64,000 nt of DNA from Polynucleobacter sp. MWH-Loch1C5 (lineage in GTDB: Bacteria > Pseudomonadota > Gammaproteobacteria > Burkholderiales > Burkholderiaceae): the NCBI RefSeq assembly GCF_018881775.1, contig NZ_JACVPR010000001.1:1382318-1446317 (forward strand). The letters run 5' to 3'. Below the pieces are notes generated by a model that saw nothing but the letters and a program-made list of their open reading frames with translations, was not told the DNA's origin and did not search any database. The translations under genes were made by a program, and so were the position numbers. Of the stretch, positions 58,940-64,000 are shown piece by piece (the stretch's first letter is position 1; the number at the start of each line of letters is the position of its first letter).

Positions 58940-60190
58940 ATGGCTTTAATTGTTCATAAATACGGCGGTACCTCGATGGGCTCGATTGAGCGCATCAGAA
59001 ACGTCGCCAAACGCGTTAGCAAGTGGATGAAGGCTGGACATCAGGTGGTGGTTGTGCCATCAGCGATGTCTGGGGAAACCAACCGCCTTTTAGTCTTGGC
59101 TAAAGAGATCTCTGCTAATCCTGATCCACGTGAGTTAGATCAGATTGCTTCTACAGGTGAGCAGGTCAGCTCAGGCTTATTAGCTTTAGCATTACAAGCG
59201 GAAGGCACACCTGCAGTCAGTTATGCAGGTTGGCAGGTCGTCATTAAAACCGACTCTTCCTACACCAAGGCCCGTATTCAGGGGATTGATGGTGATAAGG
59301 TCAAAGCTGATCTTAATGCCGGTAAGTGCGTTGTCATTACAGGTTTCCAAGGTGTGGATGAGAAGGGTAATATCACTACCCTAGGTCGTGGTGGTTCAGA
59401 TACTTCTGCAGTTGCGGTTGCGGCTGCTTTAGATGCAGATGAGTGCTTGATTTACACCGACGTTGATGGTGTGTACACCACTGACCCACGCGTATGTGAA
59501 GATGCGCGTCGCTTGGATAAGATCACCTTTGAAGAAATGCTGGAGATGGCCAGCTTAGGCTCTAAGGTTTTACAGATTCGTTCAGTTGAGTTTGCTGGCA
59601 AGTACCGTGTCAAAACACGTGTACTCTCATCGCTCACTGACCCACTCATGCCGCTCGAACAAGAAATGAATTCGGGTACTTTGATTACTTTTGAGGAAGA
59701 TAACAATATGGAAGCCGCTGTCATTTCGGGTATTGCTTTCGCCCGCGACGAAGCAAAGATCACTGTTTTAGGGGTACCTGATAAGCCAGGTATTGCATAT
59801 CAAATCTTGGGCCCGATCGCGGATGCCAATATTGATGTGGACATGATCATTCAGAACCAGTCTGTAGATGGTAAGACTGATTTCACATTCACCGTACCTA
59901 GAGCAGATTACCAAAAAGCTTTAGATCTATTGAAGAGCAAGGTACAGGCACACATTCAGGCGAAAGAAATACTGGGCGACCCCAAAGTTTCTAAAGTTTC
60001 TGTAGTGGGTGTTGGTATGCGTTCTCATGTTGGCATTGCGAGCAAAATGTTCCGCACTTTGTCAGAAGAGGGCATCAATATTCAAATGATCTCAACGAGT
60101 GAGATCAAGATTTCTGTTCTGATTGATGAGAAATATATGGAGCTCGCAGTCAGAGCCCTCCATAAAGCTTTCGAGTTAGAGCAAAAGTAA
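58940..60190 (+). CDS. lysC: aspartate kinase
   Basis: 416 residues from the ATG at 58940, aligning with the family start MALIVHKYGGTSMGSIERIR; an in-frame GTG at 58901 falls within the terminator-like hairpin and is unlikely. Kinase motifs: KYGGTSMGS (phosphate binding), GFQGVDEKGNITTLGRGGSD and TDVDGVYTTDPRV. Two ACT domains at the C-terminus (ITVLGVPDKPGIAYQILGPI; VSVVGVGMRSHVGIASKMFR) bind lysine and threonine for feedback inhibition. First step to lysine, threonine and methionine; dapA earlier in the window follows in the lysine branch. No lysine riboswitch seen. Confidence 0.95.
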   Translation: MALIVHKYGGTSMGSIERIRNVAKRVSKWMKAGHQVVVVPSAMSGETNRLLVLAKEISANPDPRELDQIASTGEQVSSGLLALALQAEGTPAVSYAGWQVVIKTDSSYTKARIQGIDGDKVKADLNAGKCVVITGFQGVDEKGNITTLGRGGSDTSAVAVAAALDADECLIYTDVDGVYTTDPRVCEDARRLDKITFEEMLEMASLGSKVLQIRSVEFAGKYRVKTRVLSSLTDPLMPLEQEMNSGTLITFEEDNNMEAAVISGIAFARDEAKITVLGVPDKPGIAYQILGPIADANIDVDMIIQNQSVDGKTDFTFTVPRADYQKALDLLKSKVQAHIQAKEILGDPKVSKVSVVGVGMRSHVGIASKMFRTLSEEGINIQMISTSEIKISVLIDEKYMELAVRALHKAFELEQK

Positions 60191-60197
60191 TTTACAA

Positions 60198-60223
60198 TTC
60201 ACGTGTTCACAGTAACACGTGAA
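60198..60223 (+). repeat. 10-bp inverted repeat between lysC and tRNA-Ser
   Basis: TTCACGTGTT-CACAGT-AACACGTGAA, ending two bases before the tRNA. It may terminate lysC or guide processing of the tRNA 5' end. Each arm contains the palindrome CACGTG. Confidence 0.55.
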
Positions 60224-60225
60224 AT

Positions 60226-60316
60226 GGAGACGTGGCCGAGTGGTCGAAGGCACTCCCCTGCTAAGGGAGCATACGCCAAAAGCGTATCGGAAGTTCGAAT
60301 CTTCTCGTCTCCGCCA
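60226..60316 (+). tRNA. tRNA-Ser (anticodon GCT)
   Basis: 91-base tRNA with the long variable arm of serine tRNAs: acceptor GGAGACG/CGTCTCC, anticodon stem CTCCC/GGGAG around CTGCTAA (anticodon GCT, reading AGC/AGU), variable arm ATACGCCAAAAGCGTAT, T arm GAAG..CTTC, discriminator G and encoded CCA. Located after lysC as in many Burkholderiales. Confidence 0.97.
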
Positions 60317-60333
60317 GATTAGTTGTTTAAATT

Positions 60334-60358
60334 AGGAGCTCTGCTCCTTTTTTATTTT
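60334..60358 (+). terminator. intrinsic terminator after tRNA-Ser
   Basis: AGGAGC-TCT-GCTCCT followed by TTTTTATTTT, 18 bases after the tRNA. A short but GC-rich stem with a good U-tract. Confidence 0.75.
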
Positions 60359-60823
60359 CTACCTTTGAAGCTTTTTGATCTAACAACCCCACAAAAAACT
60401 CGGACTAAATTTTTCCTACACAGCCTGTCAAACACTTCATACAACTGACTGCTGGGCCAATCATTATCAGCATCCCAGAACCCCAATAAAATCAAGACTC
60501 ACTGGCACTTTTGACATATCTCATTAGCACTTTTGTCACTTCAAAAAAGCATGTATCTCAGCTAAAAAATTGAGGTAAGATTTCCTCACCAACACACCAT
60601 TTCAGGGTATCGAATGAGCTGTGTTGAGCCAGCCAAAGCAGTGTTCTGAAAGCTCACACACCTTAAAAGTTCACACGCGACTAGCCAGCAGATTGAGTCG
60701 ACACCTATCTATGTCGATGAGTACTGTCGCTAGTTCTTGCGCTTGTATTTCTCTTCATAGAGTTGACTCTTTGTTTTGCAGGGGCGATCTCGCCCAATCA
60801 TTTCTTAACTATGGAGGATTGCT
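60359..60823. other. gene-free region downstream of tRNA-Ser
   Basis: About 465 bases without a convincing gene. It holds a pair of near-identical 12-mers (GCACTTTTGACA at 60505, GCACTTTTGTCA at 60527), a small inverted repeat (TGAGG/CCTCA near 60571-60588) and the ribosome site of the next gene at its end. A 68-codon frame at 60621-60827 has no ribosome site and Ser/Arg-rich random-looking sequence. Possibly the remnant of an inserted element. Confidence 0.45.
60505..60538 (+). repeat. two direct 12-mers 22 bases apart
   Basis: GCACTTTTGACA (60505-60516) and GCACTTTTGTCA (60527-60538) differ at one base. The 22-base period is two helical turns. Either an operator pair or what is left of the multiple terminal repeats of an insertion sequence. 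Confidence 0.45.
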
Positions 60824-61072
60824 ATGATCAGAAATAGGCAGGTCAATCAAAGAAACGTCTTTGCCTGGGTTGTGAAAAATCACATGGACCCTAGTTACGC
60901 TGTACCCAAAGATTTACCCAAAAGAAAAATTCATAAAGAAGACTACGAGTGGGATCCTGAAGACTACTTGGATGTAGATCTTTTTGACCGTCTGCCATCG
61001 CGCTCACAAGACTTTGTCATGCATCAGATTCATTGTCCGGACTCGAACCATAAAAAAATCTGGCAGTCCTAG
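60824..61072 (+). CDS. small protein of unknown function (82 aa)
   Basis: ATG at 60824 with GGAGG 6 bases upstream. The product is hydrophilic: a basic opening (MIRNRQVNQRNVFAWVVKNH), a Lys/Arg stretch (PKDLPKRKIHKEDY), an acidic centre (EWDPEDYLDVDLFDRLPSRS) and a C-terminus with one cysteine (MHQIHCPDSNHKKIWQS). The alternation of charge suggests a soluble, perhaps nucleic-acid- or protein-binding protein. I recognise no family. Preceded by the gene-free stretch after tRNA-Ser and followed by a GC-rich hairpin. Confidence 0.55.
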   Translation: MIRNRQVNQRNVFAWVVKNHMDPSYAVPKDLPKRKIHKEDYEWDPEDYLDVDLFDRLPSRSQDFVMHQIHCPDSNHKKIWQS

Positions 61073-61097
61073 GGAGCTATCCACGGTTTTTGATTGC

Positions 61098-61128
61098 CAG
61101 GGTGGTGTCTGGCCCCAACACCACCCTG
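61098..61128 (+). terminator. GC-rich hairpin after the 82-aa gene
   Basis: CAGGGTGGTGT (61098-61108) pairs exactly with ACACCACCCTG (61118-61128) over a 9-base loop. No U-tract follows, so this may be a Rho-assisted stop or a 3'-end protector. Confidence 0.45.
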
Positions 61129-61259
61129 AGCATCAAGCTCTGAGCTCCATTCTTCAATGGTTCAACCCAATTTTATGGATCGGCGTATGATGAGAAACAA
61201 GACACTTCTGGTGTTGGCTTCAGTGCTAGTTTGTTTAACGAATCGTTGTGGTTTACCTA

Positions 61260-61700
61260 GTGAAAAAACTTTACCTCAGCGCACTCATATGTCTGACTCA
61301 TGCCTCCATAGGCTATGCGGATAATGCGAGTATTTTGTGCCCAAGAGCGATTGAGGCCGCTGAGAGTCGTTACCTAGACACACTACAAAAGAAGCTTATA
61401 GAAAGCTCGGAAAAAGATCGTCACGGCATTGCACAGATGGAATTCATGAAGTATCAAGAGCAACTTGAACAATTGACCGCAAAGCAACTCAAACAAATTC
61501 ATGCGCAGGGCGGGGATGTGAACAAAGTCAGGTCTAGCCTGAAAACCCTCGACAAACTGAATAGCCTGCACTATGAGTTCTTTGCGTGTACTCTTTTACA
61601 AGACCCTCGCCAGCAGAAGAAAGAATTATTGAAAATCGGATTTAACTATTGCGAAAAACTCATCAATGGCGCTAAGCCCATGAGATGTCTAACGCCATAA
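61260..61700 (+). CDS. secreted protein of unknown function (146 aa)
   Basis: I prefer the GTG at 61260, which gives a proper signal peptide (MKKLYLSALICLTHASIGYA, cleavage after residue 20); a GTG at 61248 adds four residues. Neither has a good ribosome site. The mature protein is helical and charged (SRYLDTLQKKLIESSEKDRH; YQEQLEQLTAKQLKQI), with four cysteines in LCPR, FACTLL, NYCEKL and MRCLTP that could form two disulfides. It may bind a partner in the periplasm. No family recognised. Followed after 30 bases by another secreted gene, probably an operon. Confidence 0.6.
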   Translation: MKKLYLSALICLTHASIGYADNASILCPRAIEAAESRYLDTLQKKLIESSEKDRHGIAQMEFMKYQEQLEQLTAKQLKQIHAQGGDVNKVRSSLKTLDKLNSLHYEFFACTLLQDPRQQKKELLKIGFNYCEKLINGAKPMRCLTP

Positions 61701-61730
61701 GTCAATCTTAGTCAAGAAACGGAAACCATC

Positions 61731-62126
61731 ATGAGAGCCTTTTTATTTATCTGTGGATTGATCATGGCCCAGGCCAGTCATGCTGATCAACGCCTAACGC
61801 ATCAGATTATTTCTTGTCATCAAGGTAAGAACGCAGATTGCTCGGATTGTTCGATTACCGAAAAACCCCATTTTCAAGGATTTCTGGTGAACGCTCGCGA
61901 AAAGACCGTCGTGATTCATACCTTTGGGCCTGAGAAAAACTGGATCAGTTCTTCAGTCTTTGAAGATTGCAAAATTCAGGATAAGGACAACTGGACTTGT
62001 GACCTGAGCGAAGCCGATAGCAAGCGTCGTTACCAAGCGAAGCAGAGCTTCTTAGAGTATTTGATTAATGAGCCCCAGCATAAGGGTCAGTTGAGGTATT
62101 GCGGCTTTAAGAGCGCCACTCAATAA
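61731..62126 (+). CDS. secreted cysteine-rich protein of unknown function (131 aa)
   Basis: ATG at 61731. Signal peptide MRAFLFICGLIMAQASHA, cleavage after residue 18. The mature part has six cysteines (SCHQGK, ADCSDCS, EDCKIQ, WTCDLS, RYCGFK), suggesting three disulfides in a small periplasmic or secreted domain, and a central strand region (LVNAREKTVVIHTFGPEKNW). No metal or haem motif (no CxxCH). I recognise no family. It shares direction and close spacing with the secreted gene before it, and the pair lie alone between the tRNA-Ser region and fadD. Confidence 0.65.
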   Translation: MRAFLFICGLIMAQASHADQRLTHQIISCHQGKNADCSDCSITEKPHFQGFLVNAREKTVVIHTFGPEKNWISSSVFEDCKIQDKDNWTCDLSEADSKRRYQAKQSFLEYLINEPQHKGQLRYCGFKSATQ

Positions 62127-62145
62127 AGCCCTATACACTTAGTGA

Positions 62146-62189
62146 AAACCCTATAAAAACAATGAGATAAGTAAGGGTTTCTGTTTTTT
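62146..62189 (+). terminator. possible terminator before fadD
   Basis: AAACCCT (62146-62152) pairs with AGGGTTT (62174-62180), a 7-pair stem with a long 21-base loop, followed by CTGTTTTTT. It lies between the secreted-protein pair and fadD. Confidence 0.4.
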
Positions 62190-62214
62190 AGGCCTCGGAC
62201 CTACAATCGAAAGC

Positions 62215-63978
62215 ATGAATACAACTCATGCTAATCACTCTCACGCCCTCTGGCAAAAAGCTTATCAAGAGGCTGGCATTGTGCCTCAACTCAAAGCTCC
62301 AGAGTATTCCAATCTAGCAGCGCTTGTACACGATATGTGTTTGCGCTATGCGCAACAAGACCCTAAGAAAAAGGCCTATACCTGCGTCGTACCGAACGGT
62401 ATGAATGGCAATCTGACATTCAAGCAAGTCGATGAAATGTCAGATGCATTTACCGGCTATTTGCGCGGCGTATTAGGTTTGCAAGCCGGTGATCGCGTCG
62501 CAGTGCAGTTGCCCAATAGTTTGTCTTACCCGATTGTTGCTTTTGGCATCATGAAAGCCGGATGTGTTTTGGTGAACACCAATCCACTCTATACCGAAAG
62601 CGAGATGATTCATCAGTTCAATGATTCGGGTGCCAAAGCACTCGTGATCATTGATATGTTCGCTAATAAATTACCAGAAGTATTAGCCAAGACTCAAATC
62701 AAGCATGTCGTCGTTGCGGATGTCACGGCATTTTTCCCAGCCGTTCCGCGTCGTGTGATTCGTTTAGTGCAAAAAGTTTGGAACCGTGTTTTGCCAAGTA
62801 TCACTGTGCCGCATGAGCGCATTGCTAGTGCCCTGAAAAAGGGTGCGGCGACCTTGGCGCAAACCCCGGCTAAAACTTATTGGGAACATATTGGTCCCGA
62901 TGAAATGGCCGTCTTGCAGTACACCGGTGGTACTACAGGGGTCAGCAAAGGAGCCGTACTCACCCACAGCAACTTATTGAACAACGTCAATCAAATGTTG
63001 GCCATGGGTGGCACCCATATGCAAATCGGTACTGAATGTGTACTCACTGCATTACCGATCTATCACATCTTTGCATTCACGGCGAACCTCCTAGGCTTCC
63101 TGGTCATTGGTGCCAGAAACATCTTGATTCCGAGCCCACGTCCAGTGCAGAACTTGCAGCGTGCGATTGAGAACTACCCAGTGACCTGGATGACTGGGGT
63201 GAACACCTTATACAACGCGCTGCTTAATGAAGAGTGGTTCTTGGCTTATCCACCCAAGCACCTTAAAGCTTCGATTGCGGGGGGTACGGCTTTGCACTTA
63301 GCTGTAGCCCAACGCTGGCGCGAAGTGACTAAGACACCGATTGCCGAAGGTTATGGTCTGACTGAAACTTCGCCCGTTGCGACATTCAATCCTTTGTCGG
63401 GTAAACCACGCAACGGTATTGGTATTCCAACACCGGGTACCGATGTGCGTTTGGTGGGAGAAGATGGTCAACTCGTTGGCATCGGTGAACCGGGTGAGAT
63501 CCAAGTCAAAGGACCTCAGGTGATGAAGGCTTATTGGCAACAAGATCAAGAGACTGCCAAAGTGCTCCATGATGGTTGGTTAGCTACGGGTGATGTGGCC
63601 ATGATGGATGAAGAGGGCTATCTGCGCATTGTGGATCGTAAGAAAGACATGATCTTGGTTTCAGGTTTTAACGTCTACCCCAATGAGGTTGAAGACGTCA
63701 TCGCCCAAATGGATGCTGTATTGGAAGTAGCAGTAGTCGGTGTCCCAGACCCAGTCAGTGGTGAAGCAGTGCGTGCTTATGTCGTACCTAATCCTGAGCA
63801 TGATGGCGAGCTCAAGACAGCAGATGTAATTGCACATTGCAAATCACAACTCACCAACTACAAGGTGCCACATCAAGTTTTGATTCGTCATGACTTGCCG
63901 AAAACACCCATTGGTAAGGTCTTACGTAAGACTCTCAGAGCAGAAGCCTTGGCTGAGATGGGTGCACCCAGACAATAA
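62215..63978 (+). CDS. fadD: long-chain fatty acid-CoA ligase
   Basis: 587 residues of the acyl-adenylate-forming superfamily, activating long-chain fatty acids to acyl-CoA. P-loop-like motif YTGGTTGVSKGAVLTH (residue ~240), A5 motif EGYGLTETSPVA, A7 TGDVAMMDEEGYLRIVDRKK and the C-terminal catalytic Lys in PKTPIGKVLRKTLR. The linker GYLRIVDRKKDMI and the N-terminal WQKAYQEAGIVPQL fit FadD of this order. Feeds beta-oxidation, whose electrons can pass through the ETF-QO encoded earlier. The gene is complete; the next ATG (63997) is at the window edge. Confidence 0.92.
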   Translation: MNTTHANHSHALWQKAYQEAGIVPQLKAPEYSNLAALVHDMCLRYAQQDPKKKAYTCVVPNGMNGNLTFKQVDEMSDAFTGYLRGVLGLQAGDRVAVQLPNSLSYPIVAFGIMKAGCVLVNTNPLYTESEMIHQFNDSGAKALVIIDMFANKLPEVLAKTQIKHVVVADVTAFFPAVPRRVIRLVQKVWNRVLPSITVPHERIASALKKGAATLAQTPAKTYWEHIGPDEMAVLQYTGGTTGVSKGAVLTHSNLLNNVNQMLAMGGTHMQIGTECVLTALPIYHIFAFTANLLGFLVIGARNILIPSPRPVQNLQRAIENYPVTWMTGVNTLYNALLNEEWFLAYPPKHLKASIAGGTALHLAVAQRWREVTKTPIAEGYGLTETSPVATFNPLSGKPRNGIGIPTPGTDVRLVGEDGQLVGIGEPGEIQVKGPQVMKAYWQQDQETAKVLHDGWLATGDVAMMDEEGYLRIVDRKKDMILVSGFNVYPNEVEDVIAQMDAVLEVAVVGVPDPVSGEAVRAYVVPNPEHDGELKTADVIAHCKSQLTNYKVPHQVLIRHDLPKTPIGKVLRKTLRAEALAEMGAPRQ

Positions 63979-64000
63979 CAAGATAGAAAGAACACTATGG

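Noticed and set aside
58477..60422. TTTCCTACACA occurs at 58477 and 60412, on both sides of lysC
   Set aside because: Eleven bases with no extension on either side; chance is enough, and no element joins them.
60621..60827. 68-codon open frame, plus strand
   Set aside because: No ribosome site, composition rich in Ser/His/Arg as in random frames, and it overlaps the well-supported start of the next gene.
61187..61324. 45-codon frame with a signal-peptide-like start (MMRNKTLLVLASVLVCLTNR) and a cysteine
   Set aside because: It overlaps the better-supported secreted gene in another frame, has only a weak GGAT site, and the part after the hydrophobic stretch looks random. A small leader gene is possible but not supported.
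63997..63999. ATG at the window end after AGAAAG
   Set aside because: Only four bases remain, so a following gene cannot be supported.

Overview
The window looks like core chromosome of a betaproteobacterium of the order Burkholderiales with a moderate base composition (neither AT-rich nor GC-rich), in the style of Polynucleobacter and its relatives. This rests on gene order and gene types: thrS-infC-rpmI-rplT-pheS-pheT-ihfA-merR; odhA-odhB-lpdA-zapE; trpS next to dapA and bamC; cysE-mutS; cysS-alkA-accA-tilS and then lysC with a tRNA-Ser; and a short betaproteobacterial H-NS. No species is claimed, because nothing could be searched. There are no rRNA genes, CRISPR arrays, intact insertion sequences or prophages.

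Layout. 1-7.3 kb: the end of an unknown gene, an amino-acid permease, an exported protein with a methyltransferase fold, NhaR, a cysteine-free Rrf2 regulator, several very small genes, a MAPEG protein, and a three-gene operon (chalcone-isomerase-like, DUF3833 lipoprotein, DUF2878). 7.4-16.5 kb: small regulators, a FAD-linked 2-hydroxyacid dehydrogenase, DUF2069, WrbA, YihY, a CBS protein, chorismate synthase, an MFS transporter and ETF-ubiquinone oxidoreductase. 16.7-23 kb: a ketone-body/polyhydroxybutyrate-use module (SCOT A and B, 3-hydroxybutyrate dehydrogenase, a hydrolase), a CDF metal exporter and a synthetase-only RelA. 23-30.6 kb: tRNA-Val, the thrS-to-ihfA translation operon and tRNA-Pro. 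30.7-33.1 kb: a small accessory stretch with an Mpo1-like protein, a frameshifted BrnT toxin with an intact HTH antitoxin, H-NS and an excisionase-type regulator. 33.4-45 kb: the 2-oxoglutarate dehydrogenase operon, ZapE, RNase AM, TrpS, a methyltransferase, DapA, BamC and a tiny Ala/Pro-rich lipoprotein. 45.2-60.3 kb: housekeeping genes, ending with lysC and tRNA-Ser. 60.3-62.2 kb: a 0.5-kb non-coding stretch and three small unknown genes, two of them secreted. 62.2 kb to the end: a long-chain acyl-CoA ligase.

How the parts fit. Acyl-CoA ligase, ETF-QO, SCOT, 3-hydroxybutyrate dehydrogenase and 2-oxoglutarate dehydrogenase together suggest a heterotroph that lives on fatty acids, 3-hydroxybutyrate and amino acids through the TCA cycle. 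The genome is compact: seven convergent gene pairs overlap at their 3' ends, and several co-directional pairs are translationally coupled.

The most interesting signals are: infC read from an AUA start, with competing hairpins between infC and rpmI; terminator-like hairpins just ahead of thrS and lysC; the disrupted BrnT gene; a tandem family of very small proteins, one ending in ten lysines; an exported protein that keeps SAM-binding motifs; and genes of 56 and 58 codons that are easily missed. I found no large undescribed defence or metabolic system.
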